Below are positions 48,471-59,310 of a DNA stretch of 64,000 bases, one piece after another. The stretch is taken from contig CM023541.1 in NCBI GenBank assembly GCA_013350335.1, positions 66,292,608 to 66,356,607 of the forward strand. The letters are read 5' to 3'. Under the pieces are notes generated by a model, which was not told where the DNA came from, ran no database searches, and worked only from the letters and a program-made list of their open reading frames with translations. A program made the translations under genes and the position numbers. The stretch is from Chimonanthus salicifolius (lineage: Eukaryota > Streptophyta > Magnoliopsida > Laurales > Calycanthaceae). Position 1 is the stretch's first letter. The number at the start of each line of letters is the position of its first letter.

Positions 48471-48503
48471 GTTAAGGGTCGGATTTAGAGATCCGAACTT
48501 AAC
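48471..48503 (+). other. hairpin H2 in the right composite LTR
   Basis: GTTAAG...CTTAAC enclosing TCGGAT/ATCCGA around TTAGAG. Followed by ctcgcgtcgtgac, as in all family members. Perfectly paired inner stem, with different bases than in copies D and E. Confidence 0.8.
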
Positions 48504-48601
48504 TCGCGTCGTGACATTCCGCCCCGATCACTTATTGATTATTATTATTTAAAAAAAAAAATAAACTCTGAATTTTAGAGTGAAAAGGGCGGGGTGTTAC
48601 A

Positions 48602-51300
48602 GGGAGTTAGAGAATCTTGGCTTCATTCGGCCTAGCACTTCATCTTGGGGTGCACCGGCGTTGTTTGCTAAGAAGAAAAATGGCTCCACGAGATTGTGCA
48701 TCGACTATCGGCAGTTGAACATAGTTACAATCGAGAATAAGTATTCGCCGCCAAGGATTGACGATCTGTTTGACAAGTTGAGGGGATCCAAGTGTTCCTA
48801 TAAGGAAGACTCTTGATCGGATTACCATCAGGTGAGGGTGCAGGAGTGTGGCATTGGGAAGACTGCCTTCCGCACTTGTTTTGGACTCTTCGAGTTGGTG
48901 GTGGTGCCTATTGGGATGGCTAGTGCCTCGACAATTTCCATGGCCCTAATGAACAAGATATTCAGGTTGTACTTGGATCGGTTCGTAGTGATATTCATCG
49001 ACGACATCTCGGTATTTTCAGCATCAGAGGAGGATCATGAGCCGTGTCTGAGAGCAGTACTTCATGTCTGGAGAGATCACAAACTTGTGCGAAATGTAGC
49101 AAATGTAAACTTTGGTTGCCAGAAGTCCAGTTTCTGGGACACTTGGTGTCAGCTAACGGTGTGGTATGGATCCGACTAAGGTTGAGGCCATTCTTACGTT
49201 GGGAGCAACTATGAAGCGTGACGGATATCAACAAATTTTTTTTTTTTTTTGAATCCTACGAGTTATTATCGATGCTTCATCAAGGATTTTTCTAAGATCA
49301 TCACGCCGATGACAAGTTTTGCCCTCAAAGATGTATAATTCATTTGGAACGAAGGCTGTGAGGCGGCCTTCCAGAGGCTGAAGGAGAGTTAGACTTCCGC
49401 TTCGGTGTTGGAAGTGCCAGAGAGGGGGCTTAGCTATGCGGTCTATTGTGATGCTTCCAGTGGTGGTTTGTGTTGTGTACTGATGCAAGATGGAAAAGTG
49501 GTAGCCTACAGTTCGAGACAGCTTGAGACCCATGAACAGAATTATCCTACTCATGATTTGGAGTTAGTGGTTGTAGTTTTTAATACTTAAGGTCTGGAGA
49601 CATTACTTATATGGTGAGAGGTTTGAAGTTTTCTCAAATCATCATAGCCGAAGGTATCTGTTCACACAGAATGAGCTAAATATGAGATAGAGACGGTGGA
49701 TAGAGTACTTTGGTGACTATGACGTCGTGTTGTCTTACCACCTGGGTAAGGCAAAAGTTGTTGTAGACGCCTTGAGTCGGAGAGTGAGGGTATCCTTATC
49801 GAGTCTGATCGGTGGATATAGAGCATCCAGTCTTTGCAGCATGGTTGTTTAGCCAGAGATTTATGGTAGAGTTTTGAGAGCTCAGTAGACAGATGAGAAG
49901 TGTATCGCCTTGATGAATCTTGTGGCCAATGGTAGTGGACCCTTTGGATGAATTGTGAGACGAGATGGTGGTTTGACCTTTCAGGGCAGGCTTTCGTACC
50001 CATGTCCGAGCAGTGCTGTGAGGAGGTATTACGTCGCTTTCTTCACACCAGGTTTGTTGTACGTCTGGGCCGCACAAGATGTATTATGTTTTGCATCAAC
50101 AGTTTTGGTGGAGAGACATGAAGAAGGTAGTGGCCGAGTTTGTGACCCGCTGCTTGACTTGTCAGTAGGTCAAGATAGAACGCTTGAAAGCCGATGGCAA
50201 ACTACAGCCTCTTCTGACCACTGAGAGGGAGTGGGATCACCTTCCGATGGATTACGTGGCTGGTTTACTGAAGTCACCTCGGAGACTCGATGCAGTGTGG
50301 GTCATAGTGGATCAATTGATTAAGTCGGCCCATTTCATTGGCATGGAAACAACAGATTTCTCTTGAGACTTGAGTCGACTGTACTTGGCAGAGGCAGACA
50401 GAATACATGGTATACTTGAGAGAATTGTCTCATATCGGAACCCGAGGTTTGTCTCTCGGTTCTGGCAGGACGTGTAGACAGAGTTGGGCACACTATTATG
50501 TTTCAGTACGACTCTTCATCTGCAGTCAGGTGGTCAGTCAGAGCAGACCATTCAAATTTTAGAAGATATGAGATCATGGTGGTAGTTGGAAGAACCATTC
50601 ACTTTTGGTTGAGTTCCTTTATAACAACAGCTATCAGTTTAGTATCAATATGGCACCGCATGAGACATTGTATGCCAGGCCGTGCAGATCACCTTTATGT
50701 TGGACAGAGACCAGCGATACAGTGATGTCAGGACCAGACATAGTAAGGGAGACTACTGAACCGGTGAGATTGATCAGACAGAGGTTGTTGATTGCCTAGA
50801 GTCGGCAGGAGAGCAACGCTGATCGTAGGAGGAGGGCACTTGAGGGCTGTTGGGGACTGTGTTTTCCTTCAGAGCTCGCCCCGTCAGGGACTCAAAGGTT
50901 TGGGCACCAGGGAAGCTGTCGCCTCGATATATTAGTCCATTCGAGGTATGAGAGAGGATCGGGGAAGTGGCTTATAGACTTGCACTTCCTCCGTGTCTCG
51001 TCCGAGTGCACAGCGCCTTCCATGCTTCAATGCTTCGAAGGTATCATCAGGATTCGTCACATGTGATTAACTGGGAAGATGTGGAGCTCAACAAGGATGT
51101 CACCTATGTAGAAGGACCAGTGTGGATCAAAAAATTGTAGCGAGCAAATGCTTCGCGGCACGTCTATCCGTTTGGTTTTAGTGGTTTCACAGAGCAAGGG
51201 TAGGGAGACTTCTATTTGGGGGGATGAGGCAACGACGCGGAATCAGTTTTTGGCCTTGTTTGAGACTAGAGGTAGGATTTCAGTTTGAATTTCGAAAACG
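48602..51300 (+). pseudogene. pol: old element: decayed RT, RNase H and integrase
   Basis: RT is readable from 48607 ([27 protein letters not shown]), with a stop near 48815, then resumes at 48832 and keeps FIDD near 49000. RNase H appears at 49405-49590 ([20 protein letters not shown]). Integrase pieces are at 50184-50366 (MDYVAGLL, IVDQLIKSAHF) and 50605-50799 (EFLYNNSYQFSINMAP). Frames change repeatedly and stops are frequent. It clusters by motif with Tekay but is clearly diverged from the composite's pol. It ends with tttcgaaaacgaaattctttaaaggg, a decayed polypurine region before the 3' LTR. Confidence 0.85.
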
Positions 51301-51315
51301 AAATTCTTTAAAGGG

Positions 51316-51761
51316 ACCCTTACTGAGTCTTCTCGATTTTTGGAGAGATTTTCGAATCTCCGAGTTGTCTTTGGGACCTTCGTAGCGGTGAAGAGAGTTG
51401 GCGCCGTGGTGGGCCCCAGTTATCGAATTTCGAGTTTGAAAATTCAAAGGCCATTTTAGTAATTTCATAATTTTAATGAATATTGTCAAAAAAAAATTCA
51501 TTGAAAAATCACATTTTTTTCGATCGAAGTTTGTTATTCGAGATTTTCCCGGGCTCTCAAATTCTTTGTATTTTATTTTCTTTTAACAAAAAAGGGATTA
51601 AAACCCTAATTTTTCCCCAAACCCTAACCCTTTAAAATCCCCTCACTCCCTCGAGCGGCACTGTAGCCGCAACTGCTACAATGCCCGTGCATCTCCCTTC
51701 TCTCTCGATGGCTCTCCTCTCTTCTCTCTCCCTCAAATCCTAGGAGACCCTCCCCCTCCTC
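51316..51761 (+). repeat. 3' LTR of the old element, piece 1
   Basis: Homologous to 3110-3560. The first bases (TGTAATG) are missing: acccttactgag follows aaaggg directly. It ends with TCCTC (51757-51761), the left duplication of copy D. Confidence 0.88.
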
Positions 51762-53396
51762 TGTAACACCTCGATTTCTCAATGAAGCGGAAAATTATGA
51801 AAATGCCCCTGAGTTATTAAATTAATTATTTTGTGATGACAAATAAGGAAATGGTGGGGCCCATTGCTCAAATTAAGGTCATATGAGCACAATATGAATG
51901 TTAAGTTTGATTGGATGGGTAATTTACATCAATTGGGTCAAAATTGGCTAAATGGGTCAAAGGGCCCAAATGGGACCCATCGGGTCTTACTGAATTATTT
52001 GACCGTTTTGTGAACTTAAATTAAATGGGGTTAGGCTGATTTGATTGGAAATCAAGTAGAGCAAAAATGGGTAGGCTTGACCCATATGTAAAAACCAGTT
52101 ACAAATGACCAAAATACCCATAATTGGGTCATGGAGTCAAAAACGGGTCAAGGAGCTAAAGGTGGACCCAACGGGTCGAGTTGACTATGGTTGACCGTAT
52201 GGACCCTCAAGGGAGCTAAAACACGAGTTAAATCAGTTGAGTGGGACTGAAGTGAGTTGGAATTAAATCAAGTGGTGAGTTAACTCATGTGCACTAAATG
52301 AAATGCATTAAGTATGGTGAGTTGGACATGTGAATTGGGTGAGTCAAAATGGAAGTCAATGGGACTGTAAATCAGTGAGTTTAGAGAGAATATGAAGAGG
52401 TTGGCTCAGCTTTAACCACCAAAACAAGTCCCACACGTTGGGGACTTGTTGGGGTGATTTTCATGATGGGATTTAAATGGGAATACATGGAAATTGGATG
52501 AGATGCATGGGAGTGCCAAAGGGTGTGTTGGAAGTGCCAAGGGGTGCTTTGCTTGGCTGCAAGTGACTCCTTGGTTTGTGCAAGGTTTGATGAGGATTGA
52601 ATGGGTGACATGGGGCTGTTTAACAAAAGCAGCCAACACCCTCACTTGGCCGAATTCCACATTGCAAAAGCATTAGAATTCCATCTCCTTTCCCTCTCTC
52701 AAGAACACCTCCTTGGCCGAATTTTATCTTGGTGATTTCACCATTGGTTCATGCTTTTAACCAGTTGAGAAAAGGAAGAAAGAAGGAAGGAAACAAGAGG
52801 GAAGAAGGCAAGGAGCAAAGGCATAAGAAAAGCTTGGAATTTGGTAAGTATTTCCATGGACTTTTGATTAATAAAATGGGTGTGTATTGGGCCATGGTTA
52901 TGGCCGATTACACCAGGGTTTTAACCTTGATCAATGGAGGATTTAAAATGGTAAAAATAATCATTGGGTTCATCCACCATGGAGGGCAAAACCCCTTGTA
53001 AAAGAATAGTTGATTTTCATGTTTTGAAACATGGAAACCATAGAGCTTTGGTGGACTGTTTTTGGGTTTTATTTAACATTCAAATGCATGTTTTAGAAAG
53101 GGTTATAAACATGGATCTAAATGACAAAAAGGCTGAAGTTAGCATGGTCTAAAACAGTAGATTAAACCTGGAAAAATGGACCATGGGGATCGGCCATCTT
53201 GGATGGCCGAATCCCATGAAATATTATGGTCTTTTCGGACAAGTAAATGAATTTATTTGGATGATTTCTAAGAGGTATCAAGCCAGCAATATGATATTGA
53301 TATTGTATGTTTAAATAACGCCTAAAGCATGTTTGAAAGACCAAAACATGGACATAGGGTTCGGCCACCTTGAATGGCCGAACCCCATGTAAGTAA

Positions 53397-53691
53397 TTGG
53401 TATCGAGCGAAACGGGAAGTTGAATCATCGAAGTAAGATTAAGACGGTTTCATGTCTCACTGACGGATAAGAATCCCAACTTACCAACTTTTCGGAGTCC
53501 GCTGACTGGGGGCCGGATTAATTTACTTCGAGTGACTCAGACTGAACAATCAATCTGAGAACGACAATGAAAGATAGCAAAGTAAAGTATAGTCATCATA
53601 ATTGGACATATCAAACATAGCAAAGTAGGATATACTCCCCTGAAAACTCCCCCACTGAAGAACAAACAACAGGAATTTAGAGATTACCCCA
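53397..53691 (+). other. leader fragment embedded in LTR copy D
   Basis: ttggtatcgagcgaaacggg matches the family primer site and leader (one base lost in tatcagagcg) up to agattacccc, then LTR-like sequence resumes. The left join falls at ttggta, where LTR and primer site share bases. Confidence 0.85.
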
Positions 53692-55264
53692 TGAAATTTA
53701 TTGGGTTAAAGTGATGGTTTTTGTAAAATCATGGACTGTTTTTGTATGATCTAAGATACAAGGTTAAAGGGTTTTTAAATCATGAAATTGGATGTCATGT
53801 TTTGGGCCATGGAATGGCCGAATGCATCAAGGAATAAAACCTTGGATTAAGATTGATTAAAATGGTATAAATGTATCATTGGGTTCGGCCACATGGGATG
53901 GCCGAACCCCATGATCTTGTTTGGGTAATTGGATGGTTTTTGAAGTGTAAAAACCATACAATATTATGCTGATTTTTACATGGTTTAATGGACATATGAT
54001 GTAAGTTAAAAAGGGTCCAAAACATGGGCATAGGGTTCTGCCACATTGGATGGCCGAACCCCATAAAAGTGTTTGATAAGTTGGTATGGTTTTTGGAGAG
54101 ATAAAACCATACCAATGGGAGAGATTTTTATGTGATAAGGTTACTGTTTTTGGTTGGCCATTGGATGGCTGAACCATATGGTTTTTATAATTAAAGAGAA
54201 GGGTCTAAGTTATGACATTATGGTGAAGAATAATGGATAAAAGAACCATTGGGTTCGGCCAAATGTATGGCCGAACCCCATGGAGTAATTTTGGTAGACT
54301 AAAGTTTGGATGATTAAGGTGATTAGAATGGATTAAGAGATCTAAATGGGATGGGTGTGGTTCGGCCAAGCAGTATGGCCGAACCCCACTAAGGTGGAAT
54401 AATTATGGATGTTAGTTGTAATATGGTTTAAGGTCAATGGCAAAACCGTAAATACTAGTCAAAATTCAATATGAAAGGATTGACCAAAGGAATTGATTTG
54501 TGGGCCAAAGTCCAAGTGGTATGGTTCGGCCATGGTGCATGGCCGAACCCTACCAAGACATGTTTCAAGTATTAAATGTTTATCAAATGAGAAAGAAAGA
54601 TTAAATCCCAACGTGGGTGAGGTTCGGCCATGGGTATGGCCGAACCCCACTAGATGGTATATGAGACCTAAACTTGATTAGGAATCAAGTAGATTAAGTA
54701 TTGATTTGTTGTTACATAATAAGGTACCGGAAGTTGAACAACGAGTGAGTCGTGATCAGGTGATGCTAAAGAAAGATCAAGTACTGAAGTGAATCTTCAG
54801 TAGGTTTCCTACCTACTTGTAACCACAGTTTTACCTAGTTTTCTTATGAGACTCTTGTTTATTTTATGTGGTTTCAAATGTGGTTTTGAATGATGAGTTA
54901 AGTATTTACAAATGACATACAATGCACAAACATCTCATGCATGGCATGGGATGATGATTATGGAAACCGGAGCCCACACTCCGCCGGAATATCCGAGAAG
55001 CAACTGTGGGGCCTCCTTTGGTGGTGATACGTCACGCCAGGAGAATTGACAGATGATTATGAAACACCGGAGCCCGCACTCCGTCGGAATGTCCAAGATG
55101 CAACTGTGGGGCCTCCTTGGGCGGTGATACGTCACGCCAGGAGAATCTAATAGGTTGATATGAGGCACGTCAAGTGATGGCTATGAATGTACATGATGGG
55201 GGAGACTCATTGCATGTGCATACTTCATAGCATTGTTTTACCTGTTTTTGATGATCATGTAATA

Positions 55265-55266
<2 letters not shown>

Positions 55267-55344
<78 letters not shown>
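55267..55344. repeat. (AT)n microsatellite in LTR copy D
   Basis: 78 bp of uninterrupted AT, between the tandem units and H1. The equivalent place in the LTR at 59311 has only tatgatatgtatatgc, so this is a recent expansion. Confidence 0.97.
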
Positions 55345-55347
<3 letters not shown>

Positions 55348-55753
55348 TGTTTTATATGCTAACATGTAGTAGCCCTGATTTGGGAACCTACTGGGCGCGT
55401 TGATCTAACGCCCTAATTCTATCCTCAGAGGAGAATGCAGGTACAAGTAAAGGGAAAAAGAAGGTCGATGACCGGGAGGGGAGCCAAGCCTAAGCGTTGA
55501 ATATTGGACTGGACATCTTTATATTACTGTCATTCGTACTATATTGTGTTGGACATGTAATAAGTCATTACTTGCTATGGTTTGATTAGGTTAATAACTT
55601 TTGGATGGTTGATTTATGTTAATTAATGTTTGAGACTGTTATTTGCTATCTAGTCTTTCTATTCTGCAGTTAATCTAGGTTATTCCGCATGATGATGTTA
55701 GTTCCATGTGTGATTCATTATCATGGGCTAGTCCATGTACACATGGGTGGCCA

Positions 55754-55787
55754 GTTAAGGTTCAGACTTGAGTAGTCTGAACTTAAC
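55754..55787 (+). other. hairpin H2 in LTR copy D
   Basis: GTTAAG, bulged G, TTCAGACT, loop TGAGT, AGTCTGAA, CTTAAC: a fully paired stem of 14 bp apart from the bulge. The inner bases differ from those of the composite LTR (TCGGAT/ATCCGA), with both sides changed together. Confidence 0.82.
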
Positions 55788-55884
55788 TCGCGTCGTGACA
55801 CCGCCCGCTCTCTTTCGATGTTTTATTATAATTTTTTTTAAAAAAAATTAGACTCTGAATTCTCAGAAAGGGCAGGGCGTTGCA

Positions 55885-58067
55885 TCCTCACCACTACCGC
55901 CGTTTCAGCCCCTCCTCTTTGGATTTCTCTCTCTTCGCCATCTTCTTCTTCTCCTCTGCGATCCTTCTCCTCCTTCCTCTCTGTCGACCTAAGCTGCGTC
56001 TGATTTCACCCCTTCTCCGCCTCCGACCGTCGAGTCGTCACACCCCCCCCCCCCCCCCCCCCCCCCCCCGCGCCGTTGCAGTCGTTTTCAGGTTTTCCTT
56101 TTTCTCCCTTCTTCTTCTTCTCTCCCTGTTTTTCTATGATTTCTTGCGGTTTCCCCATTTTCTCGTTTTTCCCCGAATTTCCTTAGATTTCAATGATTTT
56201 TCCCTCTTTTTCCCCTTCTGAGTCAGCACGGCTGACTCACTTAGTGAGTTGGGTGCCTAGTTAGGCCCAGCTCGGGTTTGAACCATCTTGGCCCAGCTCG
56301 GGTTTGACCCATATTGGTCCAGTTCGGCCCAGCTCGGGTTTGACCCATCTTGGCCCAGTTCGGCCCAACTCTGATTTTTCCCAGTCGACCCAGCCAGTCT
56401 TGGACCTAGCCCAACCAGACTTGGCCCCGACCTGTTTTGGCAGGCCTAGTTCTTAGGCCCGGCCACTTTTCAGGGCCCGACCCAATTTAGAGCCCAGTTT
56501 TAGACCTGGCCCGTTTTGGGCCTAGCCCAGTTTTAGGCCTATTTTCAGTCTGGATTCTTTTTAGCCCGTCTTGCTTTATTCACTTATTCGTTCTTCCTTG
56601 TTTCAACAGTTTGAGCTCCCTTCAACCAATCAAGTTGTTTGCTCGCTTCGGATTCTCTACTCTACACTCACTGTGAGGGGGCTTATCACATTTTTACCAT
56701 GCATTACATATATCAAATATGTATTCTTGACATGAAGTGATCCAAATGGAACCCCTATTTATTAAGCCACTCGGTAAGGGTAAACCGTTGAGAATGATTA
56801 TGTGGCACGGGGTCTATTCGGGTGCACTCTTGTCTACTATATGTTGTTGTGAGGAACTTTAATTGGATAAATTAATATTGAATATGATACTTGGAATATA
56901 TTGCTGATACTTTGAATGTCAATTTATAAGAAGCACAAACAATCTTGTCTGACACAGAGATGTGTGTTTGAGTGACTCGTTATGCGCTTTTGACTTGTAT
57001 GATGAGCAAGACATTGATTTTTGGTTAATTATGTTAGAACATACATATGTTGTTATACATGCTTATGTTGTTATACATGATCATGAAATCAAGTGCATGC
57101 ATGAGAGGTAACCCACAACGGACAGTGTGCCGTTGGGTATGGAGACGGTGGACCCTTTTATGTGTATATGTTCATGATGACGTGATGATGTTGGTTGTTG
57201 GGAGGACTTCCCCGTTACGCTCCGGCGGTTGAGACCCCCATAGGGGATGCGGGTCTCCCCATTGCGTTCCGGCGGTTGAGTTGTCTGCCCTAGAGTTTGG
57301 CTTTCTCGGGCGTGTTCGAGATGGTTTTCCGACACGGCTCGTGTCGTTGAGGAAGTTGTGTGCTTTATCATCGGGCGTTGTCGAGATGGTTTTTCGACAT
57401 GGCTCATGTGGTTGAGGCAGTTTTGGATTCTGTAGTGGGGCGTGGTTGAGGTGATGTTTTGACACGGCTCGTGTGTGTGAAGCAGTTGTGTATTCTTTAG
57501 TCTCCCGATGGTACTGATAGGGAGACCAGAGTGTGTTGGAGGACCCGATGTGGGCTATCGAGATGATGTCTCAATTTTGGTCGGTGGATTAATGGTTTGT
57601 GGTGTATTTGGATTTCATGCATATGAGTACTCTTGTTAATATGATATTCTGCATTCGTACGTACAATATCCACTTATGTTGCTGACTTGTGATAAGCATT
57701 ATATCTTCATTGGGCTGGTTAGCTCACCCCTTACCTTTCAGGTACCACGATCGCGGAGGGGCCGTACGGGCCCTTTGAGTAAGCACCTGGGGAGGAGCGA
57801 TAGTAGCTAAACATTTATGTTCATGTTTATGTTTTAAATTTGGAGACTTTAGTTTGTATGGGTTTATTATTACATGCTTGTTGGGATAACTATATAACTA
57901 TGTTCAATTAGTCAAATGTCGTTTGTTATGCTTCTTGACTTTTTGAACTTGTGGTTTGTGAGCGGGAGGTAGTACCTCGTTAAAAAAAAAATAGACCCGA
58001 TAACCGCCTTTAACGAGTTTTGAGATGTTTCAGAAATAACGAGCCCGTAGCGGGATGGAGCGTTACA
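55885..58067 (+). repeat. 3' LTR of the old element, piece 2 (to U5 end)
   Basis: Uninterrupted counterpart of the 5' LTR pieces. It shows what the other LTR looked like before insertions C (between about 56575 and 56680) and the copia element (at about 57095). It has a run of 28 C at 56043-56070 (cacccctccc in the other LTR), the 36-bp minisatellite (56254-56373) and the ~80-bp units (57299-57500). It ends GGAGCGTTACA. Confidence 0.9.
56043..56070. repeat. poly-C run
   Basis: 28 consecutive C. The homologous site near 12700 has only short C runs. The length may be a sequencing or assembly approximation. Confidence 0.9.
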
Positions 58068-59310
58068 CGATTGGTCATGGACGGGTTTCACTGTCTGTGG
58101 GACGGGTTGCACCGTTTGTGGGACAGGTTTCACCATTCGGGGGAAGGGTTTCACCGTCCGCGGGATAGGTCGCGGGCGGTAAAATGAAATTGTCTCTCTG
58201 CCAGACCACGGGCATGGTAGGCATGCTCGTCCGCGGTTGAGCACCTTCAGCTACACTATGGACCAGGTGTTGTGGGCACAGGACTGGTCACGGACGGGTT
58301 TCACCCTCCGCGGGACGGGTTTCACTACCTGCGGGACTGGTTTCACTTCCTGCGGGACGGGTTGCTCTGCCTGGGGACGAGTTTCACCGTCTGTGGGACG
58401 GGTCGGGGACGGTACAATGAAATTGTCGCTCTGCCAGACCACGGGTATGTTAGGCGTTCTCGTCCAAGGTTGAGCATGTTCAGGTACACTATGGACCGGG
58501 TGTTGTGGGCACGGAACTGGTCACGGACGGGTTTCACCCTCAGTGGGACAGGTTTCACTTCTTGTGGGACGGGTTTCACCCTTCGCGGCACGGGTCGCCG
58601 ACGGTAAAATGAAATTGTCGCTCTGCCAGACCACGGGCATGTTTGGCATGCTCGTCGGCGGTTGAGCACCTTGAGCTACACTATGGACCGGGTGTTGTGA
58701 GTACGGGACTGGTCACGGACGGGTTTGACTATCGATGGGACAGATTGCACCTTCCATGGGATGGGTTTCACCATTTGCGGGACGGGTTGCGGACAGTAAA
58801 ATGAAATTGTCGCTCTGCCAGACCACGGGCATGTTTGGCGTGCTCGTCCACGGTTGAGCACCTTCAGCTACACTATGGAGTGGGTGTTGTGGACGCGGGA
58901 CTGGTCACGGACGGATTTCACAGTCCGTGGGACGGGTTGCACTCTCTGAGGGACTGGTTTCAACGTCCGCGAGACGGGTTTTTACCGTTCGTATACGGTA
59001 AAAATGAAATTGTCGCTCTGCCAGACCACGGGCATGCTTGGCGTGCTCATCCTCGGTTGAGCACCTTCAGCTACACTATGGACCGGGTGTTGTGGGTGAG
59101 GGACTGGTCACAGACGGGTTTCATTGTCCGTGGACCGGGTTGCACTGCCTACGGGACGAGTGGCAGCCGGTAAAATGAATTTGTCGCTCTGCCAGATCAC
59201 GGACATGTTTGGCGTGCTCGTCCGTGGTTGAGCACCTTTAGCTACACTATGGACAGGGTATTGGTTGGTCACAACGTGTCATGTGTTGATCACGACTTGG
59301 TCACGGTTGA
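58068..59310. repeat. GC-rich tandem-repeat array, right part
   Basis: Same core and 21-bp units as 1-3102, with about six cores (near 58180, 58410, 58600, 58795, 59000 and 59170). The last 45 bp return to ggtcacg-type units. It resumes the array where the old element interrupted it and is cut at 59310 by the next LTR. Confidence 0.9.

Larger units (their letters stand above)
28695..48601. mobile_element. 19.9-kb inverted-LTR composite Tekay element with U5 at both ends
   Basis: Flanked by a perfect 5-bp target-site duplication GGGAG (28690-28694 and 48602-48606) inside the RT of the old element, whose reading resumes across the gap. The left terminus is TGTAACACCCCGCCC and the right is GGGCGGGGTGTTACA: both are U5 ends, where a normal element has U3 on the left. 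Left to right: antisense LTR, antisense pol and gag, antisense leader, a 195-bp TRIM-like LTR palindrome, sense leader, sense LTR fragment, sense pol 3' part (interrupted by a second composite), sense LTR. The two full LTRs are inverted repeats of about 4.03 kb. Assembly by template switching during reverse transcription is inferred; structure and duplication are seen directly. Confidence 0.9.
44571..48601 (+). repeat. right, sense ~4.03-kb LTR of the composite
   Basis: Starts TGTAACACCCTGG and ends GGGCGGGGTGTTACA. A near-exact inverted copy of 28695-32726 with few differences by eye (for example one C/G near 46005 and a/c near 47440). Holds the GGAGTTACA-rich U3 (45060-45720), nine palindromes (46138-47412), ~50-bp tandem units (47713-47860), H1 (48014-48034) and H2 (48471-48503). 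Confidence 0.93.
51762..55884 (+). mobile_element. LTR copy D with a captured piece of leader
   Basis: Starts TGTAACACCTCG and ends GGGCGTTGCA. Perfect 5-bp target-site duplication TCCTC (51757-51761 and 55885-55889), with the empty site visible in the other old LTR at 3551-3560. A 295-bp piece of primer site and leader (53397-53691) sits in the middle, although no U5 end precedes it, so this is not a plain solo LTR. It contains about eight palindromes (52955-54650), two ~50-bp units (54960-55150), H1 (55393-55413) and H2 (55754-55787). No gag or pol. Confidence 0.87.
3103..58067 (+). mobile_element. old, decayed Ty3/gypsy Tekay-like element, interrupted by later insertions
   Basis: The element starts with TGTAATGACCC and ends with GAGCGTTACA. 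It has two homologous LTRs of about 2.6 kb (5' pieces at 3103, 12563, 17144 and 26165; 3' pieces at 51316 and 55885), a tRNA-Met-type primer site after the 5' LTR, and degenerate gag-protease-RT-RNase H-integrase remains. Both outer flanks are the same 21-bp array. The flanking pentamers (ggagt left, cgatt right) are diverged relics of the array's ggact, so the target-site duplication is only suggestive. Every other mobile element within these bounds is nested in it. It cannot move by itself: many stops and frameshifts. Confidence 0.85.

Noticed and set aside
28695..48601. Pure assembly artefact (chimeric inverted join)
   Set aside because: Perfect TSDs at both nested levels, an RT frame that reads across the outer insertion and non-identical arms argue against it; long-read confirmation is still the decisive test.
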